Source of the DNA: CAZUTO01 sp964623085
GTDB lineage: Bacteria; Pseudomonadota; Gammaproteobacteria; Pseudomonadales; GM7GCV1
Length of the DNA: 24,862 nt
Direction of reading: 5' to 3'
NCBI GenBank assembly: GCA_964623085.1
Contig: CAZUTO010000026.1
Span: 1-24,862 of the forward strand
The notes beneath the pieces were generated by a model. It was given only the letters and a program-made list of their open reading frames with translations, was not told where the DNA came from and made no database searches. The position numbers and the translations under genes were made by a program. Of this stretch, positions 1 through 7,815 are shown piece by piece (the stretch's first letter is position 1; each line of letters begins with the position of its first letter).

Positions 1-2
1 TA

Positions 3-503
3 TCCTTAGGAGTCTTAGTGGCCGCAATTTTTGCAATACCAACCCTAGCAATAAACGGCTTGGACTATCTTGTCTGCTTGCAAATTTTAGGGGCTATTCT
101 CGGGCTAGGTGCTGCATTAGAAAGTTTGGGGCTCTATTTCCATCATCGCGATATGAGCAGAGCTGAACATGAAGGCGGTGCGTCTCACTATATTCAGCGT
201 AGCACTTTCGGCAAAACCTATATTCTTCGAAATACCTTGATGGGGTTAGTGGTTGTCGTCTCAGCTGCGCTTGTCTTTTCAGGGTTAGACGACATCTGGA
301 CACTGAGTCTCTGGGGTTTAGTTCTAGTCGCAGTTTTCTGCGCCAGTTTGATTGGCCGAGCACTGTTCTACGTTTTAGTCGTACCCACCACGATGCCCGG
401 CGCATTTTTCTGGCGAAACAAAGGGTTCGAGCAACACGCTAGAGATATTGGTTTGGCAAATATGCCGCAGGTTGGCGTCGTTCCTGAATCAGCGTTGCAC
501 TAG
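3..503 (+). CDS. Membrane protein, 3' part; likely DmsC-like DMSO reductase anchor subunit (partial)
   Basis: The reading frame is open from the left edge of the window, so the true start is probably upstream. A GTG at 18 with AGGAG just before it is the only in-window start candidate. The visible 161 or more residues contain about four hydrophobic segments (roughly residues 5-35, 70-90, 95-120 and a short one before the tail). The tail carries PTTMPGAFFWRNKGFEQHAR followed by MPQVGV. I associate that ending with the DmsC/NrfD-like anchors that hold molybdopterin oxidoreductases in the inner membrane and pass electrons from quinol. Family anchors are about 280-320 residues, so this would be the C-terminal half. 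The catalytic and iron-sulfur subunits would lie upstream, out of view. It converges with yaiI, leaving only 7 bp between the two stops. The family call comes from the tail motif and hydrophobicity, not from a search. Confidence 0.5.
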   Translation, partial: SLGVLVAAIFAIPTLAINGLDYLVCLQILGAILGLGAALESLGLYFHHRDMSRAEHEGGASHYIQRSTFGKTYILRNTLMGLVVVVSAALVFSGLDDIWTLSLWGLVLVAVFCASLIGRALFYVLVVPTTMPGAFFWRNKGFEQHARDIGLANMPQVGVVPESALH

Positions 504-510
504 TGTTAGT

Positions 511-960
511 TCATTTTTGATTCTTTGCTAGCCAGCGATCTAGCTGATCACTAAACGCTTTCCGGTCTTGTTGGTTATATGCTGGTGGGCCAACGGTTTG
601 CACACCACTGCTGCGCATGGTTTCCATAAAATCACGTACATTCAAACGTGATTTTATATTGTCTTTAGTGAACATTTCACCTCGCGAGCTAAGTGCTGCT
701 CCCCCTTTGGTAATGACTTCATCCGCAAGTGGGATATCACTAGTAATCACCAAGTCACCTTCGGAAAGCTGACGAACAATTTCGTTGTCTGCCACGTCGA
801 AACCGGCGGGCACCTGTATGGCTTTGATATATTTAGAAGGCGGAGTTTTTAAATATTGGTTCGCAATCAAAATCAGCGCTATTTTACGACGCTCTGCAGC
901 TTTAAAAAGAATCTCTTTTACCACCACAGGACAAGCATCCGCATCCACCCATATTTTCAT
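511..960 (-). CDS. yaiI: UPF0178/DUF188 family protein YaiI
   Basis: A 149-residue protein starting MKIWVDADACPVVVKEIL, the characteristic N-terminus of the YaiI/YqxD (DUF188) family. It also has DNEIVRQLSEGDLVITSDIPLADEV in the middle and the later SSRGEMFT block. The conserved aspartates in VDADACP and TSDIPLAD resemble the acidic centre of PIN-like nucleases, but the family's biochemical role is not firmly known. The frame could extend upstream to 1005, but the ATG at 960 is the right start: it begins the conserved motif, has GGAGA upstream, and overlaps the kinase stop as ATGA. That overlap suggests translational coupling, so this is the last gene of the glp-like operon. Length is normal for the family. 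A role in glycerol metabolism is not implied by position alone. Confidence 0.9.
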   Translation of the reverse strand: MKIWVDADACPVVVKEILFKAAERRKIALILIANQYLKTPPSKYIKAIQVPAGFDVADNEIVRQLSEGDLVITSDIPLADEVITKGGAALSSRGEMFTKDNIKSRLNVRDFMETMRSSGVQTVGPPAYNQQDRKAFSDQLDRWLAKNQK

Positions 961-2408
961 GGAAGCTGTCTCTCCTTTATCAACCTTGCCATTTCTTCTT
1001 GCCACGACTGATATCTATAACGAAGTCCAGCGTTGGCTTTTGGCTCAAACCTCTGTGCACTTGGCTCACTGATCGAAGACGTTTGGTTGGCAAGCAAGCG
1101 AATAACCCCTAGGGCCGTGGCTTCTTTCACCAAGGATCGTGCTACCTCAAGCTCGGAAATATCGGCGATTACCTGACATAGATAGTCAAACGAGGCTAAG
1201 CCGCCAGAAAGCACTATTTTTTTAATCGGTTGATTTTGAGCTCGCATGACATTCAGGTTTTCGCAAATCAAAAACCCGACACTTTCGACAACGGCAATTG
1301 CCTGCAAACCCTCAGAAGCTTGTTCACTAAAACACGATTCGAGATCACTTATCCAGTAGGGTGACCCAAGACCGGAAATCCCATTTATAAAAAACGGCGG
1401 CGCGGCGTTTTCTATCTGTGCTAGACCTTCGTTGAGCATAGGCTCTGGCTCTCGCCCATGTTTTTTACCCAACCATGTCAGCGCGCTACTAGCACCATTA
1501 ACGGTCCCTTCCAAGACATACTCTGTGCGTGACTCATCTTGAAATACCACACTGTTCAGCATGCCTTCTGCCTTGCGCGGAACATCTCCAGACGGCCACT
1601 GTAAGAAAGCACCGGTACCAATGTTGATATAGAGTGTGTCTAGGTTTGGCTGGCCAAAGGCATAGATAGCGGCACTTTGATCACCTGTAACCACTTCAAG
1701 CGGAACAGCATGATCATCTATCAAAACGTCGCCATAGTGATATTTGGTAGGCACCGATTTAGGCAGCACACCGGATTCAACTTCAAACAAATCACATAGA
1801 TCTTCGGACCAAGATCGCGTACTAAAATCCCAAAGTTGGGTGCGGCTGGCATTGGCGGGATCACAGACGTTCTCTTGTGATCCTGTTAATTGGCGGGCAA
1901 GAAAGCTGGCAAGCGGTCCCGCTACTAGTCTGTCATTTTTTTGCGCGATTTTGACGGCATCAAGCTCAGTCAAGCACCAACGTAATTTGCTAGCACCATA
2001 GTGCGGAGACAAGACCAACCCTGTCATCTTCTTTATTCGATCGGCATTCTCTTTTAGCGTATCAACAAATTGCCATGCGCGCCTATCTTGCCAAGACAAA
2101 ACCGATGATATGGGAGTGCCAGATTTACGATCCCAGCAGACAATACTTGATCTTTGCGTAGCTAAACCCGCTCGGACAATCCGAAAACGTTTATCTCCGA
2201 GTTGTTCCGACACGGCCTGACAACATTGCTTTAGTGAATCGGCCAACTCCTGAGGATCTTGCTCAACGTTTTCGCCATCACGATGAGTCGACACAGAGAC
2301 CTGCGCTTGCGCAATAACAGTGCCGGTTGAATCTGCTACAAGCGCGCGGCTGGAATGCCCACCCTGATCAAGGGCGAGGTAAAGGTCATCTGTTAGCGTT
2401 TGGCTCAA
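957..2408 (-). CDS. FGGY-family carbohydrate kinase, atypical glycerol-kinase-like
   Basis: A 483-residue FGGY kinase. N-terminal half: ALDQGGHSSRA phosphate-binding segment (about residue 13), TQRSSIVCWD and LSWQDRR. C-terminal half: GDQSAAIYAFG with the probable catalytic Asp, YINIGTGAF, and LSGGLASFDYL near the end. Order and length fit GlpK, and the neighbours (glpD-like, phosphodiesterase) make glycerol the expected substrate, giving glycerol-3-phosphate. However, canonical GlpK has DQGTTSSR, and NQRET whose Arg-Glu pair contacts glycerol. Here these read DQGGHSSR and TQRSS, so the Glu is replaced by Ser. Substrate may therefore be another polyol. The start is a TTG with a weak GAAG ribosome site; no in-frame ATG fits before the conserved DQG. 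It follows glpD by 22 bp and overlaps yaiI by 3 bp. Confidence 0.8.
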   Translation of the reverse strand: MSQTLTDDLYLALDQGGHSSRALVADSTGTVIAQAQVSVSTHRDGENVEQDPQELADSLKQCCQAVSEQLGDKRFRIVRAGLATQRSSIVCWDRKSGTPISSVLSWQDRRAWQFVDTLKENADRIKKMTGLVLSPHYGASKLRWCLTELDAVKIAQKNDRLVAGPLASFLARQLTGSQENVCDPANASRTQLWDFSTRSWSEDLCDLFEVESGVLPKSVPTKYHYGDVLIDDHAVPLEVVTGDQSAAIYAFGQPNLDTLYINIGTGAFLQWPSGDVPRKAEGMLNSVVFQDESRTEYVLEGTVNGASSALTWLGKKHGREPEPMLNEGLAQIENAAPPFFINGISGLGSPYWISDLESCFSEQASEGLQAIAVVESVGFLICENLNVMRAQNQPIKKIVLSGGLASFDYLCQVIADISELEVARSLVKEATALGVIRLLANQTSSISEPSAQRFEPKANAGLRYRYQSWQEEMARLIKERQLP

Positions 2409-2430
2409 ATCTAGAGAACTTCGGGTGAGT

Positions 2431-3615
2431 CTACGAAGGCGGCCGCAACATCATTTTGTCGGTGTGTCCGCGTCGCTTTCTAGAAGGTAATGATGAGCGA
2501 ATACGCTCCATCACGCTCTGAGCCGTCGCGCGATAGGCCGTCAATTTACCCCCATAGATACTAAGCACACGCGGCTTTCTCTTCGCATCCGTTTTATAAA
2601 TCACTTCACGCGATCGGTGAAACGCGTGTCCATCGGCCTGGGGTAACACCCTCAATCCAGCAAATGCTTCCACCACATTATTGATTGTATGGTTTTCGTA
2701 GGCAGGAAAATAATGACGTAGCACGGAAAGAAGATAATTTTGTTCCGACCGACTGGGCCTAATGAGATCGGGAATATCACGAAATGATCGCTCCGTTGTG
2801 CCAACAAGAGTTTTTCCATTCCACGGCATAACAAAAACTGCACGACCGTCACGCGGTGATTCTGTGTAATAGATGCCTTGATCAAATGAACCATCAACGA
2901 CTATGTGGGTGCCTGCCACCAAATCGATACCCTGAATAGGTAAAGCGGGCGAAACTTTTTTCGCAACATCATTAACCCAAGGCCCTGCTGCGTTAACAAG
3001 AACAGAAGCAGTGCATTGTTGCTGCTCGCCATCTTGCATATAGCTAATTTCACAACGCGACCCCTCTATTTTTGCTCGCAAAAAAGCGGCGGGGCATTTT
3101 AACTCTGCGCCAAATGATTCAGCAGAAGCCATAACGGCTTGGGTTAGAAGGCGATCATCCGTTTGCGCATCGGAATAATAAAATACCTTTTTTAGGTTGG
3201 TTGTATTTAGACCATCGAGCTTATCCCAATCACCTCGATCGACACTTCCGGGCTTTGAATTAGATCGAAAATTGGCCAGTGTGTAATAAAGCATCAACCC
3301 TGCATGAATATGAATACAAGGCCGCCGTGTGCCCTCATAAATAGGAATGTGGAACCGCCGCATCTTAACGAGGTCGGGCGCGATCTTTAAAAGAATAGCT
3401 TGTTCTCGCAAACACTCTCGCACGAGTGAAAGCTCTAAGCTCTCCAAGTAGCGCAGTCCACCGTGTATCAACTTACTTGATTTACTTGAGGTTCCATCTG
3501 CCAGCCCAGACTTTTCAAGCACCAACACGGAGTGCCCTTCAGCAACCGCTGCCTGGGCAACACCTACGCCCTGAATGCCGCCACCGACAACAACAACATC
3601 GTAGTGATTACTCAA
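2431..3615 (-). CDS. glpD: FAD-dependent glycerol-3-phosphate dehydrogenase, short GlpD-like
   Basis: A 394-residue flavoprotein of the DAO superfamily. It opens with a dinucleotide-binding fold, YDVVVVGGGIQGVGVAQ with the acidic partner VLVLEKSG. Then come SSKSSKLIHGGLRYLE (typical of GlpD), LVNAAGPWVNDVA, VFVMPWNGKTLVGTTE and a C-terminal YGGKLTAYRATA. It would oxidise glycerol-3-phosphate to dihydroxyacetone phosphate at the inner membrane and deliver electrons to quinone. E. coli GlpD is about 500 residues. This one stops shortly after the FAD-binding YGGK motif and lacks the usual C-terminal helical domain, replaced by a short basic tail. The start is TTG at 3615 with GGAGAG 7 bp upstream, 3 bp after the phosphodiesterase stop, so the two genes are almost certainly co-translated. 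Confidence 0.88.
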   Translation of the reverse strand: MSNHYDVVVVGGGIQGVGVAQAAVAEGHSVLVLEKSGLADGTSSKSSKLIHGGLRYLESLELSLVRECLREQAILLKIAPDLVKMRRFHIPIYEGTRRPCIHIHAGLMLYYTLANFRSNSKPGSVDRGDWDKLDGLNTTNLKKVFYYSDAQTDDRLLTQAVMASAESFGAELKCPAAFLRAKIEGSRCEISYMQDGEQQQCTASVLVNAAGPWVNDVAKKVSPALPIQGIDLVAGTHIVVDGSFDQGIYYTESPRDGRAVFVMPWNGKTLVGTTERSFRDIPDLIRPSRSEQNYLLSVLRHYFPAYENHTINNVVEAFAGLRVLPQADGHAFHRSREVIYKTDAKRKPRVLSIYGGKLTAYRATAQSVMERIRSSLPSRKRRGHTDKMMLRPPS

Positions 3616-3618
3616 GTT

Positions 3619-4365
3619 CTACTCTCCAAGAGAAAGCGCATCTATCATAGATTTAACCGCCATGGTTTCTATCAGGTCAGCGCCCGCGTTTAACCACTTT
3701 TTAGCAAGTACTGGATCATCAAAATCATAAAGTACCCAAGCGCCTTGGCCTTTTGGCAAAGGCTGATTTTCTGGGATCTTCTGGTAATTACAAAATATAA
3801 AATCCGGAGACAATGTTTCCAAATCTTGTAGGTTTTGTTTGTCCCATTTTCCGATCACCCAGCCGGCACTTTCGGATGACAGTTTCTGAATAGTCGCAAC
3901 CACCTCCTGTGAAAAGGAGATCAGCGTATAACTCGCCTGCATCGACTTTAGTGCGTTCAGAACATTCTGTACTACTATGTCTGTACCGAAACGCTCAGCA
4001 CTCTGTCTTTTGATCTCAATAAAGGAATGCACAGACTGCCAGTTGTTTAGATGCTCGCATAAGCTATCGAGCCGAATAAGTTTTTCCGTTTTGAATTGAC
4101 TACCAAAGCGAGCAGCTTCGCCAACAGAGATCGTTTCTAACTCAGACATACTGAGATCGAACACACTTTGATCTAACCCAGCCGTGCGCTGTAAATTATC
4201 ATCATGTATAAGGAAGGGCACCCCATCCTTGCTTAGTTGAATATCAAACTCGATAAATTGAGCGCCGGCATCTACGGCGGCACTCAGTGCCAGAAGTGTA
4301 TTTTCCGGATAATGTTTCGCATAGCCGCGATGGGCAACAACTGCTGGAGCTTCTTCTTTAACCAA
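3619..4365 (-). CDS. ugpQ: Glycerophosphodiester phosphodiesterase, cytoplasmic UgpQ/GlpQ-like
   Basis: A 248-residue GDPD-family enzyme that would hydrolyse glycerophosphodiesters to glycerol-3-phosphate plus an alcohol. Visible family residues are VAHRG (His12, Arg13), PENTL (Glu21), IEFDIQLSKDG (Glu39, Asp41) and LIHDD (His54), then SFIEIK and a C-terminal WVLYDFDD...LIETM segment. There is no signal peptide or lipobox and the length matches UgpQ, so it is probably cytoplasmic rather than a periplasmic GlpQ. The symbol is chosen on that basis. The start is TTG at 4365 with only a weak GGGTAG upstream; an in-frame stop lies a short way further up, leaving little room for an alternative. It is the first gene of the four-gene minus-strand operon and supplies substrate for the next gene's product. 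Confidence 0.87.
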   Translation of the reverse strand: MVKEEAPAVVAHRGYAKHYPENTLLALSAAVDAGAQFIEFDIQLSKDGVPFLIHDDNLQRTAGLDQSVFDLSMSELETISVGEAARFGSQFKTEKLIRLDSLCEHLNNWQSVHSFIEIKRQSAERFGTDIVVQNVLNALKSMQASYTLISFSQEVVATIQKLSSESAGWVIGKWDKQNLQDLETLSPDFIFCNYQKIPENQPLPKGQGAWVLYDFDDPVLAKKWLNAGADLIETMAVKSMIDALSLGE

Positions 4366-4615
4366 GTTCGCTACCCAAACAATGTACGATTAAATGTGTC
4401 CGATTTGATGAAGGATCATAGTCTGTTATTTGTCCAAATGCTAAAACTGATTGCTAAATAAACCCGCCTATTGACTGTCTCTATTTCACATACTGACCGC
4501 TGTTTTTAGTTGTAACTGCAATCATTAAACAAAAAATATTTGCGGCATTTATCACACATATTTAGCGTTATGCGTGTTTTAATCATTAGATCTCCATTTT
4601 TAGGGAGGGAGATAG
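4366..4615. promoter_or_regulatory. Divergent intergenic region between the glp-like operon and the DUF1800/DUF1501 pair
   Basis: This AT-rich 250-bp gap must carry start signals for both flanking operons. On the minus strand a TATGAT hexamer (4420-4415) lies 50 bp before the phosphodiesterase TTG, without a good -35 at normal spacing. On the plus strand TTGACT near 4471 is -35-like but has no convincing -10 at 16-18 bp. A good ribosome site GGAGGGA (about 4602-4609) serves the GTG at 4616. No confident operator palindrome or terminator was seen. Confidence 0.4.
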
Positions 4616-6028
4616 GTGTCTCGAAATGCTTCTACCGCAACGAATCGCTTCGGTTTGGGCGCGAAACCGGGCGAGATTAAAACGGCTCAAAGTGACCCTG
4701 TTGGATGGGTAAAAAAGCAGCTTCAACAGCCGTTTGCTATAGATATCGGCACCAATACCTCGCAAGCCATAGCTGATTCAGCCAGCTACCAAGAACAACG
4801 CAAATCTGAGAAGGCGATGCTGACCGAAGAATTAAAACGGTCAAATTCAGACAGCTTTGAAACTCCCCGACGAGAAGACGCAATAGTTCCGCGCCAATAT
4901 TTTGAGGATCTGGCGATATCGTCACTCACACAAAGCGTCAGAAGCGATGAGTCTGTCAACTGGCGACTGTTCAACTTTTTTTCCAATCACTTTAGCGTAA
5001 GCGCAAATAGCACAGCGCTGCGATTGATGGCATTTGCTTATGAAACTGATGCCATTGCTCCTTATATCAATGGCCACTTCGATCAGTTACTCGTTTCTGT
5101 TATTCAGCACCCCACTATGTTGCTATACCTGAATAATGAACGTTCCATCGGCCCAGATTCAGTGCTTGGAAAACGGCGATCAGATCGCGGTTTAAATGAA
5201 AATCTGGCACGCGAGATTCTTGAGTTACATACCTTAGGTGTTGATGGCGGCTACGCCCAGAATGACGTTCTTGAGCTAGCTATGGCAATTACTGGCTGGG
5301 GCATTGATCGCGAGGATACTGCTAAGAACGGAGGCTTTGAGTTTAACGCTAATGGCCATCAACCGGGTTCAAGGACAATACTGGGCAAAGAATATGATGC
5401 TGGTATCGCTCTCGGTGCCAGAGCGCAAACAGAGCGCGAAGCTGCGCAAGCCATCAATCAGGGTGAATCTATTCTCCGCGATCTTGCAAAACATCCTTCT
5501 ACAGCAGAGTTTGTATCCCGCAAACTCGCTACGCATTACATCAGTGATCAACCAGACCAGGCGCTTGTTAATCGCATGAAAAATACCTGGCTCGATACCG
5601 ACGGCCACCTTCCATCGGTGATGGAAACACTCATCGACGATGATAGCGCTTGGGAAATATCGCCTCAGAAATTCAAACATGGCCGGGACTTTATTGTATC
5701 CGCCGCTCGAGCAGCAGGTCCCGCTCAGTTTCCACGGCTTGGTCTATTAAACGGCCTAGAAACGCTTGGTCACAAGCCATTTGACGCTGGTTCTCCGGCT
5801 GGATACGGCGATGTTACGGAAGACTGGGACGGTGCTTCCGCACTGATCGCACGCGCAGATTTGTCGTCAGAGTTTTCAAGCTACTTACGTATTCCAGCGC
5901 TTGAGCTTGCTAACAATGCGCTCGGCGATGACTTTTCCGAACAGACTCGGAAAATCATCTCTCGAGCTGAGAGTGATGATCAAGCGAGAACGCTCTTATT
6001 TATGAGCCCCGAGTTTCAGAGGCGTTAG
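4616..6028 (+). CDS. DUF1800 family protein
   Basis: A 470-residue DUF1800 protein of unknown biochemical function. Family marks: N-terminal ATNRFGLGAKPGEI...WVKKQL, then WRLFNFFSNHFSVS, QHPTMLLYLNNERS, the conserved LNENLAREILELHTLGVDGGYAQNDV region (about residues 195-220, interrupted here), ITGWG, FVSRKLATHYISD and a C-terminal AGSPAGYGDVTEDWDGASALIARADL. DUF1800 proteins typically sit next to a DUF1501 protein, as here, where the partner begins 2 bp after this stop. The GTG start has GGAGGGA 7 bp upstream, and the codon immediately before it is an in-frame TAG, so no upstream extension could add a signal peptide. None is visible in the protein, although its partner carries a Tat-type signal. 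Length is on the shorter side for the family. Confidence 0.9.
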   Translation: MSRNASTATNRFGLGAKPGEIKTAQSDPVGWVKKQLQQPFAIDIGTNTSQAIADSASYQEQRKSEKAMLTEELKRSNSDSFETPRREDAIVPRQYFEDLAISSLTQSVRSDESVNWRLFNFFSNHFSVSANSTALRLMAFAYETDAIAPYINGHFDQLLVSVIQHPTMLLYLNNERSIGPDSVLGKRRSDRGLNENLAREILELHTLGVDGGYAQNDVLELAMAITGWGIDREDTAKNGGFEFNANGHQPGSRTILGKEYDAGIALGARAQTEREAAQAINQGESILRDLAKHPSTAEFVSRKLATHYISDQPDQALVNRMKNTWLDTDGHLPSVMETLIDDDSAWEISPQKFKHGRDFIVSAARAAGPAQFPRLGLLNGLETLGHKPFDAGSPAGYGDVTEDWDGASALIARADLSSEFSSYLRIPALELANNALGDDFSEQTRKIISRAESDDQARTLLFMSPEFQRR

Positions 6029-6030
6029 CT

Positions 6031-7209
6031 ATGAAAAAATATCATCCAAATTTTATTAATCACGATCCTCGGCGCAGAGAACTGTTGCGAGGCATGGGAC
6101 TAGGAGCAGCGGTTTGGAGCACGCCATTGGGCGCGCTGGCAAACACGAAATCCACCACTCCCCCTAAGGTAGTTTGGATAATGCTGCGCGGGGCAATGGA
6201 TTCACTGCATGCCGTGGTGCCGACCTTTGAGAAATCACTGATGGATCATCGGGCATCTCTGGTTGAGCCTATTTGGGATGACCTGTTGCCACTGCAAGAT
6301 GGATTCGCATTGCACCCAGCATTGAAAGGGATGCATAGTTTGTATCAAGCAAAACAATTGGCGCCGGTGGTTGCCGTGGCGACAAACTATCGCTCACGCT
6401 CACACTTTGAAGGGCAAGACATTCTTGAAAGTGGCGTTATGCCAACTGATCACGACAGTGGTTGGCTTAATCGCGCGCTGCAAGTTAGCAACCGAGAAGG
6501 TCTTGCTGTCGCTCGCTCTATGCCCATCAGCCTTCGCGGTGAGGCAGGCACCAAGACCTGGTATCCAAGTGGGTTAAATGATTCACGCGATCGACTGTAT
6601 GAGCAAATGCTTGATCTCTATCAATATGACGAAAAACTCAGTAGTCGCCTTGAAGAAGGTATCGAGACATTAGAAATAGCTGGCGATATAACCAGTCGCC
6701 GGAGGGCACAAAATAGCGTGCTAATCAGCGCATGTGCACAGCTTCTAAAAGACAAGCAAGGGCCAGATTGCGCCATGATAGAAATGAGCGGCTGGGATAC
6801 TCATAAAGCACAGGTCAATGCGTTAAATCGACAATTCGGGCAACTAGATGAGAGCCTCACACTTTTGAAAGACGAACTAGGCCGATATTGGGACAACACT
6901 TTAGTCATTGCTGCCACAGAGTTTGGGCGAACGGTTCGCGTAAATGGAACAGCCGGAACTGATCACGGCACTGCATCAACTTTGTTTGTAGCCGGTGGCG
7001 CACTTAACGGCGGCCAGGTTCTTGGCGATTGGCCTGGCCTGTCAGAAAAAGATCTCTATGAAGGACGTGACCTTATGCCGACAGGTGATCTAAGAGAATG
7101 GATCGCCGGACTACTTGGCCAACACTGGGAGTTAAATAAACAAGATGTCGCAGGTATTTTCCCTGATCTCAAAATTGGGAATCAACTTCCCACCTTGTTT
7201 CAAACCTGA
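6031..7209 (+). CDS. DUF1501 family protein with Tat-type signal
   Basis: A 392-residue DUF1501 protein, a family structurally related to sulfatases and alkaline phosphatases but without an assigned reaction. The N-terminus has PRRRELLRG, then a hydrophobic stretch (about residues 20-38) ending in ALA, which together look like a twin-arginine export signal. Family motifs follow: VVWIMLRGAMDSLHAVVP, LHPALKGM, SRSHFEGQDILESG, SGWLNRAL, IEMSGWDTH, and TEFGRTVRVNG...GTDHGTAS with likely metal-binding Asp/His residues. It is co-transcribed with DUF1800 (2-bp gap; weak ribosome site AGAGGCG inside the upstream gene). The product is likely periplasmic or cell-surface. No clear terminator follows its stop. 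Confidence 0.9.
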   Translation: MKKYHPNFINHDPRRRELLRGMGLGAAVWSTPLGALANTKSTTPPKVVWIMLRGAMDSLHAVVPTFEKSLMDHRASLVEPIWDDLLPLQDGFALHPALKGMHSLYQAKQLAPVVAVATNYRSRSHFEGQDILESGVMPTDHDSGWLNRALQVSNREGLAVARSMPISLRGEAGTKTWYPSGLNDSRDRLYEQMLDLYQYDEKLSSRLEEGIETLEIAGDITSRRRAQNSVLISACAQLLKDKQGPDCAMIEMSGWDTHKAQVNALNRQFGQLDESLTLLKDELGRYWDNTLVIAATEFGRTVRVNGTAGTDHGTASTLFVAGGALNGGQVLGDWPGLSEKDLYEGRDLMPTGDLREWIAGLLGQHWELNKQDVAGIFPDLKIGNQLPTLFQT

Positions 7210-7262
7210 AACTTTCTCAGAGAAATTAGAAGGGTCGTATAGAGACTATTATTAGCGGCTAT

Positions 7263-7478
7263 TTAGCGATCTGAACTAAATGAAAAAGACGAGAGGCAGA
7301 TCAACAATACGAGACAAGAAATAGATCTGCGCAATCTATTAGATTGTTTTGACTGGCCAAAAGCCTGAGATGAAAAAGACAGCAAACTAATCAATAAGAC
7401 GAGGGAAGAAGTAGATCCGCACAATTTGTTATGTCGTGTCGACTGGCAAATACGATGTTTACGGAATACAAAATGCAT
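7263..7478 (-). CDS. Possible small protein (71 aa) built from a duplicated hydrophobic segment
   Basis: No known family recognised. The ATG at 7478 has a strong ribosome site GAGGA with 6 bp spacing. The protein contains two related segments, SSLVLLISLLSFSS and SCLVLLICLSSFSF, exactly 30 residues apart. Each is hydrophobic enough to be a signal peptide or short membrane helix, and the first ends in QAFGQ, a plausible signal-peptidase site. The two halves match 59 of 84 nucleotides without gaps. In the hydrophobic core most differences are synonymous (Val, Leu, Leu, Ile and Leu codons), which suggests past selection on this frame. Against it: small size, no recognised homologue, no good promoter seen, and a position in an otherwise gene-poor gap converging on DUF1501. 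It could be a decayed gene. Confidence 0.35.
   Translation of the reverse strand: MHFVFRKHRICQSTRHNKLCGSTSSLVLLISLLSFSSQAFGQSKQSNRLRRSISCLVLLICLSSFSFSSDR
7281..7454. repeat. Diverged tandem repeat, 90-bp period, two copies
   Basis: Units at 7281-7364 and 7371-7454 align without gaps over 84 bp with 25 mismatches (about 70% identity). Shared blocks include TGAAAAAGAC at the start of each unit (plus strand), a TAGATC core and GACTGGC near the end. The period is an exact multiple of three, and no insertion or deletion breaks the minus-strand frame. Confidence 0.75.
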
Positions 7479-7815
7479 GCTCTTTCCTCGATATAAATAC
7501 GCATTTCAATGCTCAGTCCTGAATAAACCTGTTCGGGAGAGACGCATCAAACACTCAAGTAATCTTAGGCCTTTCATTTAATATCGGACATACAAATCTA
7601 TGTATTTCAAAGATATAACGGTGATCTGATTGACTGAACGACAACCCTAGCGTGAACCCCGTCACACTTCTTCTCAATTCACATACTGCTCATCTAAAAT
7701 GCCAATTAATTTGTTGATAAGCGGCCAAATACACTGAACGGTCGGCCTATATAGAATTAATCGCCCGCTTTCCGCTAGACTGCATAGCAAAACACTACCC
7801 GCTTACTATCCCCCG
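7479..7815. other. Gene-free stretch upstream of the sprT-like gene
   Basis: AT-rich, about 337 bp, with no supportable gene or RNA. The only signal near the downstream gene is a -10-like TACTAT at 7804-7809, six bases before the ATG and without a good -35. If used, it would give a leaderless transcript. No terminator with a T-run was found. Confidence 0.4.

Noticed and set aside
7530..7550. GGGAGAG sequence resembling part of a glycine riboswitch
   Set aside because: The rest of the aptamer (GCCGAAGG-type core and second conserved strand) is absent, and the downstream gene is not glycine-related.
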